64,000 nt of DNA from QHCA01 sp003244095 (GTDB lineage Bacteria; Actinomycetota; Actinomycetes; Mycobacteriales; QHCA01). The notes beneath the pieces are model-generated. The model was not told the DNA's origin. It was given only the letters and a program-made list of their open reading frames with translations, and did not search any database. Where the stretch lies: positions 56,156 to 120,155 of the forward strand of contig JBBQNN010000002.1 in the NCBI GenBank assembly GCA_038329965.1, read 5' to 3'. The translations under genes and the position numbers were made by a program. Position 1 is the stretch's first letter, and each line of letters starts with the position of its first letter. Below, one piece after another: positions 37,610 to 46,245 of this stretch.

Positions 37610-38979
37610 CCGCGCCGTCACGGCCGCCGAAGCGCCGCGGCCCGCGGCCCGACCCTGCCCGCAGGGCCGCGTACGACGTGCTCAGCGCCGTCCGCGAGAA
37701 GGATTCGTACGCGAACCTCGTGCTGCCCGGCCTGCTCCGCGAGCGGCGGATGAGCGGGCGTGACGCCGCCTTCGCCACCGAGCTGGCTTACGGCACCCTG
37801 CGCGCGCAGGGCACCCTCGACGCGATCCTGGCCGACTGTGTCGACCGGCCGCTCGACACCCTCGACGGGGCGGTACGCGACCTGCTCCGGCTCGGCGCCT
37901 ACCAGCTGTTGCGCACCCGGGTGCCGGCGCACGCCGCCGTGTCCGCGACGGTCGACCTGGCCCGGACCGTCACCAGCACCGGCCCGGCCAAGCTGGTCAA
38001 TGCCGTGCTGCGCAAGGTCGGGGTGCGCGACGCCGCCGCCTGGCTCGATGTCGTGACGCCGCCGTACGAGACCGACCCGATCGGATCGCTGGCGATGCGG
38101 CACGGGCACCCGCGGTGGATCGCCCAGGCGTTCTGTGACTCCCTCGACGGCGACCTGGAGCAGACCGGCTCCGCCCTGGCCGCCGACGACCTGCGCCCAC
38201 AGGTGCATCTCGCGGCGCGGCCGGGACAGATCACCCGGGCCGAGCTGGTGGCCGACAGCGGCGGCGAGCCGGGGCCCTGGTCGGCCCAGGCGGTGCGCCT
38301 CGACGGCGGGGACCCCAGCGCCGTCGCGGCCGTTCGCGACGGCCGGGCGCAGGTGCAGGACGAGGGCAGCCAGCTGGTGGCGCTGGCGCTGGCCGGTGTG
38401 CCGATCGTCGGCCCCGACGCGCGGTGGCTCGACCTCTGTGCCGGGCCGGGCGGCAAGGCGGCGCTGCTCGGCGGGCTGGCCGGGCCGCGCCGCGCCGCGG
38501 TCACCGCGGTCGAGCCGCGCGAGCACCGCGCGGCGCTGGTCGCCAAGGCGGTCACCGGCCTGCCGGTCGAGGTACGGGTGGCCGATGGCCGCGAGATCGA
38601 CGGCGCCTACGACCGGGTGCTCGTCGATGCGCCGTGCACCGGCCTGGGTGCCCTGCGCCGCCGCCCCGACGCACGCTGGCGCCGGCAGCCGGCCGACGTG
38701 CCCGCCCTGACCCGGCTGCAGCGGGAGCTGCTCACCGCGGCGCTGCGGGTGACCCGGCCGGGCGGGGTGGTGGCCTATGCGGTGTGCTCGCCGCACGTCG
38801 CCGAGACCCGGGTCGTCGTGGACGACATGGTCAGGCGTGAGGGAGCGGTGCTGCTGGACGCCCGGGCGGCGATGCCGGGCGTGGCCGACATCGGTGCGGG
38901 GCCCTGGGTGCAGCTCTGGCCGCACCGGCACGGCACGGACGCGATGTTCCTCGCGCTGCTGACCCCGTCGTCAGCCTGA
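37606..38979 (+). CDS. rsmB: 16S rRNA (cytosine967-C5)-methyltransferase
   Basis: A 457-residue SAM-dependent enzyme. The N-terminal NusB-like RNA-binding domain spans about 15-140 (RRAAYDVLSAVREKDSYANLVLP start). The catalytic domain has LDLCAGPGGKAALLGGL (SAM motif), VDAPCTGLGALRRRPD with the first cysteine, and AYAVCSPHVAET with the nucleophilic cysteine. ATG 37606 overlaps fmt by 4 nt. The order def-fmt-rsmB is conserved. Confidence 0.95.
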   Translation: MTAPSRPPKRRGPRPDPARRAAYDVLSAVREKDSYANLVLPGLLRERRMSGRDAAFATELAYGTLRAQGTLDAILADCVDRPLDTLDGAVRDLLRLGAYQLLRTRVPAHAAVSATVDLARTVTSTGPAKLVNAVLRKVGVRDAAAWLDVVTPPYETDPIGSLAMRHGHPRWIAQAFCDSLDGDLEQTGSALAADDLRPQVHLAARPGQITRAELVADSGGEPGPWSAQAVRLDGGDPSAVAAVRDGRAQVQDEGSQLVALALAGVPIVGPDARWLDLCAGPGGKAALLGGLAGPRRAAVTAVEPREHRAALVAKAVTGLPVEVRVADGREIDGAYDRVLVDAPCTGLGALRRRPDARWRRQPADVPALTRLQRELLTAALRVTRPGGVVAYAVCSPHVAETRVVVDDMVRREGAVLLDARAAMPGVADIGAGPWVQLWPHRHGTDAMFLALLTPSSA

Positions 38980-38992
38980 AATCGCTTTCAGG
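38975..38992 (+). terminator. Hairpin at the end of the def-fmt-rsmB operon
   Basis: CCTGAAA and TTTCAGG pair perfectly around a 4-nt loop TCGC. The hairpin overlaps the rsmB stop codon and has no T-run after it, so it could be a weak terminator or a 3' end stabiliser. Confidence 0.45.
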
Positions 38993-39045
38993 CACGCCGG
39001 CGTCGAGGCTCCGAGCCGATCACGCGTCGGCACCGTCCACGGCCC

Positions 39046-39051
39046 TAGACT
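39046..39051 (+). promoter_or_regulatory. -10 element of rpe, leaderless spacing
   Basis: TAGACT ends 6 nt before GTG 39058, the distance expected between a -10 box and a transcription start, as also seen before priA. No clear -35 is visible. Confidence 0.4.
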
Positions 39052-39057
39052 GAAAAG

Positions 39058-39726
39058 GTGGATCTCCTCGTCGCGCCGAGCATCCTGGCCGCGGACTTCG
39101 CCTGCCTGGGGGATGAGGCCCGGCGGGTGCAGGACACCGCCGACTGGTTGCACGTCGACATGATGGACAACCACTTCGTGCCCAACCTCACGATCGGTCT
39201 GCCGGTGGTCAAGGCCCTGCTCACGGCCACCACACTGCCGCTCGACTGCCACCTCATGATCGCCGACCCGAAGCGATGGGCGCCGCCGTACGCCGAGGCG
39301 GGGGCCCACAACGTGAGCATCCACGCCGAGGCGGCCGACGATCCGGTGTCGATCGCCCGGGACATCCGGGCCGCGGGTGGCCTGGCCGGTCTGGCGATCA
39401 AGCCGGGCACGTCGCTGGAGCCGTACCTCGACATCCTGCGGGCCTTCGACACCCTGCTGGTGATGACGGTCGAGCCGGGATTCGGCGGGCAGAGCTTCAT
39501 CGCCGACGTGCTGCCCAAGGTGCGTGCTGCCCGGTCGCTGGTGCAGACCGGACACCTGAAGCTGCACATCGAGGTCGACGGCGGGGTCGACCTCGACACG
39601 ATCACCCAGGCCGCCGAGGCCGGTGCCGACGTTTTCGTGGCCGGCTCCTCGGTCTACGGTGCGGACGACCCGGCCAAGGCCGTCACCGCCCTGCGCGAGC
39701 GGGCGGCGGGCGTCGCCGCCGACTGA
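39058..39726 (+). CDS. rpe: Ribulose-phosphate 3-epimerase
   Basis: Interconverts ribulose 5-phosphate and xylulose 5-phosphate; ribulose 5-phosphate also feeds the riboflavin genes downstream. The TIM barrel has APSILAADFACLGDE, the metal/catalytic HVDMMDNHFVPN and DCHLMI, VMTVEPGFGGQSF and EVDGGV. 222 residues is standard. GTG 39058 begins DLLVAPSIL directly after the -10 element. Confidence 0.97.
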   Translation: MDLLVAPSILAADFACLGDEARRVQDTADWLHVDMMDNHFVPNLTIGLPVVKALLTATTLPLDCHLMIADPKRWAPPYAEAGAHNVSIHAEAADDPVSIARDIRAAGGLAGLAIKPGTSLEPYLDILRAFDTLLVMTVEPGFGGQSFIADVLPKVRAARSLVQTGHLKLHIEVDGGVDLDTITQAAEAGADVFVAGSSVYGADDPAKAVTALRERAAGVAAD

Positions 39727-39750
39727 GCATTCCGTACGGAGGAAATTCTG

Positions 39751-40635
39751 ATGGAACTTGCCGTACACGTGACCCGGTTCGACTTCCCGGGTGGCCCGGC
39801 CGCCACAGCTGATGGCCTCAAGGCCGTGGCCGAGTCGTGCGAGCAGGCCGGCGTGGCCGCCCTGACACTCATGGACCACTACTTCCAGATCCCCCCGATG
39901 GGCGACGCCGAGCAGCCGATGCTCGAGGGCTACACCAGCCTGGGCTTCGTCGCCGCCCACACCAGCCGGCTGCGGCTGGGCCTGCTGGTCACCGGGGTGA
40001 CGTACCGCCATCCCGGCCTGCTCGCCAAGATCGTCACCACTCTGGACGTGCTCTCCGGCGGCCGGGCCGAGTTGGGCATCGGGGCGGCGTGGTTCGAGCG
40101 TGAGCACCGCGGGCTGGGGGTGCCCTATCCGTCGGTCTCCGAACGGTTCGAGCGGCTGGAGGAGACGCTGCGGATCTGCCTGCAGATGTGGAGCGACGAC
40201 GACGGGGCGTTCGAGGGCAAGCACTACCAACTGGGCGAGACACTGTGCTCGCCCCAGCCGCTGAGCCGGCCGCACCCGCGCATCCTGATCGGCGGCAGCG
40301 GCGAGCGCAAGACGCTGCGGATGGTCGCGCAGTACGCCGGCGCCTGCAACCTGTTCGCCCAGGATTCCGGGACGGTCGCCCACAAGCTCGACGTCCTGCG
40401 CCGGCACTGCGACGACGTCGGGCGCGACTACGTCGAGATCGACAAGACGATCATGTACGTCGGGCCGGCCCTGCACGAAGGCGACCGGCAGGGTTTCACC
40501 CGTGACATGGCGGAGTACGCGAAGCTGGGCGTCGACGAGGTGCACATCGTGGCCCCGGCAGGCGACGAGGCGGCATGGATCTCCACGCACGGCAGCCACG
40601 TCGTCGAGGTCCTGAGCGGCCTCGGCGAGGCGTAG
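39751..40635 (+). CDS. LLM-class F420-dependent oxidoreductase
   Basis: A 294-residue bacterial luciferase-like TIM-barrel protein. Typical blocks are AVAESCEQAGVAALTLMDHYFQ, LLVTGVTYRHPGLLAKIVTTLDVLSGGRAELGIGAAW (in parts) and ILIGGSGERKTLRM. Actinomycete members usually use F420 rather than FMN; the sequence does not fix the cofactor or substrate. ATG 39751 has GGAGGA 8 nt upstream. It lies between rpe and the riboflavin operon but has its own ribosome binding site and may share the rpe transcript. Confidence 0.85.
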   Translation: MELAVHVTRFDFPGGPAATADGLKAVAESCEQAGVAALTLMDHYFQIPPMGDAEQPMLEGYTSLGFVAAHTSRLRLGLLVTGVTYRHPGLLAKIVTTLDVLSGGRAELGIGAAWFEREHRGLGVPYPSVSERFERLEETLRICLQMWSDDDGAFEGKHYQLGETLCSPQPLSRPHPRILIGGSGERKTLRMVAQYAGACNLFAQDSGTVAHKLDVLRRHCDDVGRDYVEIDKTIMYVGPALHEGDRQGFTRDMAEYAKLGVDEVHIVAPAGDEAAWISTHGSHVVEVLSGLGEA

Positions 40636-40683
40636 GGGTCGCGGCGGTTCGGCGCCCGCATGGCACACTGGTTGCAGCAGTAC

Positions 40684-40810
40684 GCGCGCTCCGGGGTCGG
40701 TGAAACTCCGAGCCGGCGGTGACAGTCCGCGACCCGCTCACGGCCAGTGAGCGGTTGACCCGGTGAAATTCCGGGACCGACGGTGAAAGTCCGGATGGGA
40801 GGAAGCGCGC
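40684..40810 (+). promoter_or_regulatory. FMN riboswitch (RFN element)
   Basis: All conserved RFN blocks are present: GGGGTCGGTGAAACTCCGA, CCGGCGGTGACAGTCCGCGA, the variable P4-type arm closed by CCGCTCAC/GTGAGCGG, GGTGAAATTCCGGGACCGAC, and GGTGAAAGTCCGGATGGGA. The P1 stem is GCGCGCT (40684-40690) with AGCGCGC (40804-40810). It stands upstream of the riboflavin operon, which FMN should switch off. Confidence 0.97.
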
Positions 40811-40812
40811 GG

Positions 40813-40848
40813 GCGAGGCTGCGTGGCCGCTCGGCGGCCACCGCTCGC
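40813..40848 (+). terminator. Expression-platform hairpin of the FMN riboswitch
   Basis: A perfect 8-bp stem GTGGCCGC/GCGGCCAC with loop TCG (40823-40841) is extended by an outer GCGAG/CTCGC pairing. It follows the aptamer by 2 nt. There is no T-run, so it may act as a Rho-independent terminator of the actinobacterial kind or as a pausing structure; the ribD ribosome binding site at 40892 lies beyond it. Confidence 0.5.
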
Positions 40849-40904
40849 ACGCGCCGTCCTCCCGCCCCCGGATCCCGCGTCCGAGGTGCGTGAGGAGCCG
40901 AGTG

Positions 40905-41924
40905 ATGGCAGCGACGAGCGACGAGGCCGCGATGGCCCGCGCCGTCACCCTGGCCGCCCGTGCGCTCGGTGCCACCGCGACCAACCCCGTCGTGGGGGCG
41001 GTCGTGCTCGACGCCTCCGGTCAGCCGGTCGGCGAGGGCTGGCACGAGCGGCTCGGCGGCCCGCATGCCGAGGTGGTGGCCCTGGCGGCGGCCGGCGATC
41101 GGGCCAGCGGCGGCACGATGGTGGTCACCCTGGAGCCGTGCGCGCACACCGGCCGAACCGGTCCGTGCACCGAGGCCCTGCTGGTCGCGGGAATCGCCCG
41201 GGTTGTCTATGCGGTCCCCGATGCCGCCGAGGGCGCCGGTGGCGCGGCTGTCCTGCGCACCGCCGGCCTGGACGTGACCGGGGGAGTGCTCGCCGAGGAG
41301 GCAGCGCGGGGCAACGAGGCATGGCTGCTCGCCCAGCGCCTGCACCGGCCGTTCGTGACCTGGAAGACGGCGACGACCCTGGACGGGCGGATCGCGGCGG
41401 CCGACGGCAGCAGCCGGTGGATCACCGGGCCGGCGGCGCGGGCCGACGCCCACCTGTTGCGCGGTCAGGTCGACGCCATCCTGGTCGGTGCGGGCACGGT
41501 GCTCACCGATGACCCACGGCTCACCGTGCGCGATGTCGGCGGCGCCCCGGCCGGCCGGCAGCCGCTGCGGGTCGTCGCCGACCGGCGCGGCCAGGTCAAG
41601 CAGACCGCCCGGGTGCATGACGAGACGGCGCCGACCCTGATCACGGCCGCCCCCGACCCGGCCGCCCTTCTCGCCGCCCTGTTCGGCCGCGACGTGCGGC
41701 ACGTGCTGCTGGAGGGCGGCGCCACCCTCGCCGGCTCCTTCGTCGCCGCCGGCCTGGTGGACCGGGTCGTCGCCTACGTCGCGCCCGCGCTGCTCGGCGC
41801 CGGTCCGGCTGTGCTCACCGGCATCGGGATCGCCACGATCGGCGACGCCGTTCGGCTGCGCATCGACGACGTCACGTTGATCGGCCCAGACGTACGGATC
41901 ACCGCCCGACCAGAGAGCAGGTGA
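40905..41924 (+). CDS. ribD: Bifunctional riboflavin deaminase/reductase RibD
   Basis: Carries out the second and third steps of riboflavin synthesis. The N-terminal zinc deaminase domain has GGPHAEVVAL and EPCAHTGRTGPCTEAL; the C-terminal NADPH reductase domain (from about residue 150) has TTLDGRIAAADGSSRWITG and HVLLEGGATLAGSF. 339 residues is normal. ATG 40905 has GAGGAG (40892-40897) 7 nt upstream. It is the first gene after the FMN riboswitch. Confidence 0.96.
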   Translation: MAATSDEAAMARAVTLAARALGATATNPVVGAVVLDASGQPVGEGWHERLGGPHAEVVALAAAGDRASGGTMVVTLEPCAHTGRTGPCTEALLVAGIARVVYAVPDAAEGAGGAAVLRTAGLDVTGGVLAEEAARGNEAWLLAQRLHRPFVTWKTATTLDGRIAAADGSSRWITGPAARADAHLLRGQVDAILVGAGTVLTDDPRLTVRDVGGAPAGRQPLRVVADRRGQVKQTARVHDETAPTLITAAPDPAALLAALFGRDVRHVLLEGGATLAGSFVAAGLVDRVVAYVAPALLGAGPAVLTGIGIATIGDAVRLRIDDVTLIGPDVRITARPESR

Positions 41925-41927
41925 GGG

Positions 41928-42545
41928 GTGTTCACCGGAATCATCGAGGAGCTCGGGACCGTCGTGACCTGCGACGATCTTCCCGATGCGGCGCGGCTGA
42001 CCCTCAAGGCCCCGACGGTGGCGGAGGGGGCGGGCATCGGGGAATCGATCGCCGTGAACGGCGTGTGCCTGACTGTGGTGAGCGCCCGCGACGGGGAGTT
42101 CACCGCCGACGTGATGCGGGAGACGCTGGAGCGCTCTGTGCTGGGCGCGTTGCGCCCCGGCGACCGGGTCAACCTCGAGCGACCGGTCACGCTCGCGAGC
42201 CGGCTCGGTGGCCACCTCGTGCAGGGCCACGTCGACGGCGTAGGCACGATCCTGGCCCGACAGGTGGCGCCACACTGGGAGCTGGTCCGGGTCGGGTTGC
42301 CGGCGGCCCTTGCCCGCTACCTTGTGGTCAAGGGATCGGTCACCGTCGACGGCGTCTCGCTGACGGTGGTCGACGTCGACGCCTCGTCGTTCAGCGTCAG
42401 CCTGATCCCGACGACGCTGGCGCTCACCACCCTGGGGCACAAGGGCCCGGGCGAACCGGTCAACCTCGAGGTCGACATCATCGCGAAATACGTCGAGCGC
42501 CTTCTGGCGGGTCGCAACGGGGCCGACCGGGACGGTGCCGCATGA
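41928..42545 (+). CDS. ribE: Riboflavin synthase, alpha subunit
   Basis: Dismutates two lumazines to riboflavin. The duplicated barrel is visible: MFTGIIEELGTV at the start, with ESIAVNGVCLTVV in the first half and GSVTVDGVSLTVVDVD in the second, and the HLVQGHVDGVG motif between. 205 residues is normal. GTG 41928 lies 3 nt after ribD and the stop overlaps ribBA by 4 nt. Confidence 0.96.
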   Translation: MFTGIIEELGTVVTCDDLPDAARLTLKAPTVAEGAGIGESIAVNGVCLTVVSARDGEFTADVMRETLERSVLGALRPGDRVNLERPVTLASRLGGHLVQGHVDGVGTILARQVAPHWELVRVGLPAALARYLVVKGSVTVDGVSLTVVDVDASSFSVSLIPTTLALTTLGHKGPGEPVNLEVDIIAKYVERLLAGRNGADRDGAA

Positions 42546-43885
42546 AGCCGACCCGGGCCAGCGACCTGCATCCGATGGCCGTCGAGGTCACCCCGCGGGT
42601 GACGCCCCTGCAGGCCGGCGACCCCCGCTTCGGCACCATCGAGCGGGCGGTGGCCGACATCAAGGCGGGCAAGCCGGTCGTGGTCGTCGACAGCGCCGAC
42701 CGGGAGAACGAAGGCGACGTGATCTTCGCCGCCGAGATGGCCACGCCCGAACTGCTGGCCTTCATGGTGCGCTACACCTCGGGCTACATCTGCGTGCCGC
42801 TCACCGAAGCCGACTGCGACCGCCTCGAACTGCCTCCGATGTACCACGTCAACCAGGACCGCCGTGGCACCGCCTACACCGTGACCGTCGACGCACGGGA
42901 GGGCGGCAACACAGGCATCTCCGCGACCGACCGAGCGCGCACCGCGCGGCTGCTCGCCGACCCGGCCGCCACCGCAGCCGACTTCACCCGGCCGGGGCAC
43001 ATGGTGCCGCTGCGGGCCAAGGAGGGCGGCGTGCTGCGCCGGCCGGGGCACACCGAGGCCGCCATCGACCTGTGCCGGATGGCGGGGTTGTACCCGGCCG
43101 GGGTGCTGTGCGAGGTGGTCAGCGAGAAGACCGTCGAGGACATGGCCCGCCTCGACGAGCTGGAGGTCTTCTCCGCCGAACACGACCTGACCCTGATCAG
43201 CATCGCCGATCTGATCGACTACCGGCGCCGGCACGAGACGCAGGTGGAGGCCGTTGTCGAGGCGCGGATCCCGACCCGGCACGGCGAGTTCCGCGCGGTC
43301 GGCTACCGCAGCACCGTCGACGACCGCGTTCACGTCGCCCTCGTCGCGGGGGACGTCGGGCGGAACGCCGACGACGGCGAGGACGTGCTGGTCCGGGTGC
43401 ACAGTGAGTGCCTGACCGGCGACGTGTTCGGATCGCAACGCTGTGACTGCGGGCCGCAACTCGACGCCGCGCTGGCCGCCGTCGCCGCCGAGGGCCGGGG
43501 CGTCGTGCTGTACGTCCGCGGGCACGAGGGGCGCGGCATCGGGCTGCTGCACAAGCTGCAGGCCTACCAGTTGCAGGACGGCGGCTCCGACACCGTCGAT
43601 GCCAACCTCGAGCTGGGGCTGCCCGCCGACGCCCGCGACTACGGCACCGGGGCGCAGATCCTGGCCGACCTGGGCATCCGCTCGATGCGGCTGCTGTCCA
43701 ACAATCCGGCCAAGCGGGCCGGCCTGGAGGGTTACGGCCTGCAGATCGTCGGCCGGGTGCCCCTGCCGGTGCACGCCACGCCGGAGAACCTCGCGTACCT
43801 CCGGACGAAACGCGACCGGATGGGCCACGACCTGCCGGGCCTGCCAGCGGAGGCAGAACAGCCGGGCCCGGCGGTGATCCCGTGA
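42542..43885 (+). CDS. ribBA: Bifunctional DHBP synthase / GTP cyclohydrolase II
   Basis: The N-terminal RibB half makes dihydroxybutanone phosphate from ribulose 5-phosphate (DSADRENEGDVIFAAE, GHTEAAIDLCRMAG), with an N-terminal extension of about 25 residues. The RibA half opens GTP; its zinc cysteines are in VHSECLTGDVFGSQRCDCG, followed by YVRGHEGRGIGLLHKLQAY and LLSNNPAKRAGLEGYG. 447 residues is normal for the fusion. ATG 42542 overlaps ribE by 4 nt. Confidence 0.96.
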   Translation: MKPTRASDLHPMAVEVTPRVTPLQAGDPRFGTIERAVADIKAGKPVVVVDSADRENEGDVIFAAEMATPELLAFMVRYTSGYICVPLTEADCDRLELPPMYHVNQDRRGTAYTVTVDAREGGNTGISATDRARTARLLADPAATAADFTRPGHMVPLRAKEGGVLRRPGHTEAAIDLCRMAGLYPAGVLCEVVSEKTVEDMARLDELEVFSAEHDLTLISIADLIDYRRRHETQVEAVVEARIPTRHGEFRAVGYRSTVDDRVHVALVAGDVGRNADDGEDVLVRVHSECLTGDVFGSQRCDCGPQLDAALAAVAAEGRGVVLYVRGHEGRGIGLLHKLQAYQLQDGGSDTVDANLELGLPADARDYGTGAQILADLGIRSMRLLSNNPAKRAGLEGYGLQIVGRVPLPVHATPENLAYLRTKRDRMGHDLPGLPAEAEQPGPAVIP

Positions 43886-44382
43886 GCGGGACCGGCGCCG
43901 CTCACCTGGACCCGGTGGAGGCGGCCGAGCTCACCCTGGGGATCGCCGTGACCCGGTGGCATCGGGAGATCAGCGAGGCGCTGCTGAACCGGGCGCTCGC
44001 CGCGGCCGGCGAGTGCGGCGTGCCGTCACCGACGGTGGTGCGGGTGGCCGGCGCCCTGGAATTGGCGGTCGTCGCTCAGCAGCTGGCCACCGACCATGAC
44101 GCGGTCGTCGCCCTGGGCGCCGTCGTACGCGGGGGCACGCCGCACTTCGACCACGTCTGCGATGCGGTGACGGCCGGGCTGACCCGGGTCGCGCTCGACG
44201 AGCACACCCCGATCGGCAATGCGGTGCTGACCTGTGACACGGTTGAGCAGGCGCTGGACCGGTGCGGCCTGCCGGGCAGCAACGAGGACAAGGGGTGGGC
44301 GGCCACCGTGGCGGCCCTTGACGCGGCGCTGGTGATCAAAGGGCTGCGGCACCGCGCCGGCCCGATCGGCTTCTACACCTAG
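43882..44382 (+). CDS. ribH: 6,7-dimethyl-8-ribityllumazine synthase
   Basis: Condenses the pyrimidine from RibD with dihydroxybutanone phosphate. Recognised by GIAVTRWHREISEALLNRA, VVRVAGALELAVVAQQL, VVALGAVVRGGTPHFDHVC (phosphate and His catalytic region) and NEDKGWAAT. GTG 43882 overlaps ribBA by 4 nt. It is followed directly by hisG; the hisE that often lies here in actinomycetes is absent. Confidence 0.95.
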   Translation: MSGTGAAHLDPVEAAELTLGIAVTRWHREISEALLNRALAAAGECGVPSPTVVRVAGALELAVVAQQLATDHDAVVALGAVVRGGTPHFDHVCDAVTAGLTRVALDEHTPIGNAVLTCDTVEQALDRCGLPGSNEDKGWAATVAALDAALVIKGLRHRAGPIGFYT

Positions 44383-44395
44383 AAGGTCTGCGCTC

Positions 44396-45271
44396 GTGCT
44401 CTCGCTCGTACTGCCCAAGGGCTCTCTGGAGAAGGCCACCCTCGCGTTGTTCGACGCGGCCGACCTGGCCGTGCTGCGGGGCTCCGAGCGCGCCTACCAC
44501 GCCACGATCGACGACCCCCGGATCGACCGCGTGCGCTTCCTGCGACCGCAGGAGATCCCGACCTACGTCGAGCAGAGCATCTTCGACCTCGGTATCAGCG
44601 GCCGCGACTGGATCACCGAGACCGGTGCCGACGTGGTCAGCCTCGGCGAGATCGGCGGCGGCCGGGCCACTGACAAGCCGGTGCACGTCGTGCTCGCCGT
44701 GCCCAAGGAGTCGCCCTGGCAGTCGGTGGCCGACCTGCCCGACGGAGTGCGGATATCCACCGAGATGCCCGAGACCACCCGGCGCTTCCTCGACGAGCAC
44801 GGCGTCAAGGCCAAGGTGTTCACCAGCCATGGTGCGACCGAGGCCAAGATCCCCGACATCGTCGATGCCATCGTCGACCTGACCGAGACCGGCTCGTCGC
44901 TGCGGGCGGCCGGCCTGCGCGTGCTGGCCACGCTGCTGACCAGCAGGACCGAGTTGATCGCCAACCGCGCGGCGTACGAGGACACGGCGAAGCGGGCCGC
45001 AATGGAGGACATCGTGGTACTGCTCCAAGGCGCCCTGCGCGCCCGCGGGCACGTCCTGCTCAAGGTCAACGTCGCCGACGACCACCTCGCCGCCGTGCTG
45101 GCCCTGCTGCCCGCGATGAGCTCGCCGAACGTCACCCCACTGGCCGACCCCACCCAGCACGGCGTGGAGTCCGTGGTGCCCAAGCGCGGGGTGAACACGC
45201 TGATCCCCGCGCTGCGGGCGGCCGGCGCCCGCGACATCCTCGAACTTCCGATCTCCAAGATCGTCGGCTAG
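44396..45271 (+). CDS. hisG: ATP phosphoribosyltransferase (long form HisG)
   Basis: First enzyme of histidine synthesis, joining ATP and PRPP. LPKGSLEKATLALFDAAD begins the protein, and the PRPP loop is in DAIVDLTETGSSLRAAGL. The C-terminal ACT-like domain (about 215-291) that gives histidine feedback is present, so HisZ is not needed. 291 residues is normal. GTG 44396 follows AGAAGG by 5 nt. Confidence 0.96.
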   Translation: MLSLVLPKGSLEKATLALFDAADLAVLRGSERAYHATIDDPRIDRVRFLRPQEIPTYVEQSIFDLGISGRDWITETGADVVSLGEIGGGRATDKPVHVVLAVPKESPWQSVADLPDGVRISTEMPETTRRFLDEHGVKAKVFTSHGATEAKIPDIVDAIVDLTETGSSLRAAGLRVLATLLTSRTELIANRAAYEDTAKRAAMEDIVVLLQGALRARGHVLLKVNVADDHLAAVLALLPAMSSPNVTPLADPTQHGVESVVPKRGVNTLIPALRAAGARDILELPISKIVG

Positions 45272-45285
45272 CGCGGGGGTGCGGG

Positions 45286-46164
45286 TCAGGGCTCGGCCAG
45301 CACTTCGGCCAGCGCGTGCGCGGCCTGGCCGACGATGCCGGGGTTGGTGTCCCAGTAGTACGGCAGCGCCGAGACCGCCTGATAGAGCGTCCAGCCGCGG
45401 CCGCGTAGCCAGGACGCGTGGTCGACGCCGAGCTCGGCGCGGAACCGACTGCGGCCGGAGCTGGTGAAGACGTTCCAGGCCGGCTGCAGGTCGCATGCGG
45501 GGTCGCCGACGTTGAGCCCGCCGAAGTCGATGACCGCCGACAGGCGCCCGTCGACGACGAGCAGGTTGCCCGGCAGCAGGTCGCCGTGCACCCAGACGTC
45601 TGCGGCAGCCCACGGCGCGGCGTCCAGCGACTCCTCCCACGAGCGGAGGGCGGCCGGCCCGTCGATCCGGTCGCCAAGCTCGGCGATGGAGCGACGGACC
45701 TGTTCGTCGCCTTCGGCGAGTGGCCCGCCGCGGCCGTGTGGGGGACGCGGATGCGCACCGCTGGTGTCGACCTGCCGCAGCGCCCTGACGAAGGCGGCCA
45801 GATCGACGGCTGCCTGCGCCAGGTCGCCGATCGTCGCGTTGGCGTTCTCGCCGGGCAGCCACTCGTACACCGACCAGTCGAAGGGATAGTCTTCGGCCGG
45901 ATGTCCCAGCGCGACCGGCACGGGAATCGCCAGGGGCAGGTGCGGCGCGAGCCGCGGCAGCCACACCGCCTCCTTCGCCGCCTGCTCCGTGGCCCACCCG
46001 ATGCGGGGCAGCCGGGCGGCGAGGTGGTCACCGACGCGGTAGATGTCGTGATCGGTGCCGTAGGACACGACAGGCGCGATCGGCAGATCGGCCCATTGCG
46101 GGAGCTGTCCCGCGAGCAGCCGACGGACCAGCCCGGCGTCGGTGTCGACCTCGTCGGTGTGCAT
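45286..46164 (-). CDS. Aminoglycoside phosphotransferase-family kinase-like protein
   Basis: An APH-fold protein of 292 residues from ATG 46164, where the family start MHTDEVDTDAGLVRRLLAGQ begins; ATGs at 46179, 46188 and 46191 are alternatives. The catalytic loop is VHGDLLPGNLLV and the metal motif is VIDFGGLNVGDPACDL. The family is broad (macrolide, hygromycin, homoserine and unknown kinases); resistance cannot be claimed. It converges on hisG and is unlike the kinase gene beside bldD in sequence detail. Confidence 0.8.
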   Translation of the reverse strand: MHTDEVDTDAGLVRRLLAGQLPQWADLPIAPVVSYGTDHDIYRVGDHLAARLPRIGWATEQAAKEAVWLPRLAPHLPLAIPVPVALGHPAEDYPFDWSVYEWLPGENANATIGDLAQAAVDLAAFVRALRQVDTSGAHPRPPHGRGGPLAEGDEQVRRSIAELGDRIDGPAALRSWEESLDAAPWAAADVWVHGDLLPGNLLVVDGRLSAVIDFGGLNVGDPACDLQPAWNVFTSSGRSRFRAELGVDHASWLRGRGWTLYQAVSALPYYWDTNPGIVGQAAHALAEVLAEP

Positions 46165-46245
46165 CCGGACGGCGCCCATCACCGCCATCATCGGCGGGCA
46201 GCGGCAGTGGCGGCAACCGACTTCCGGGCCGGTCGCCGCCGGCGC

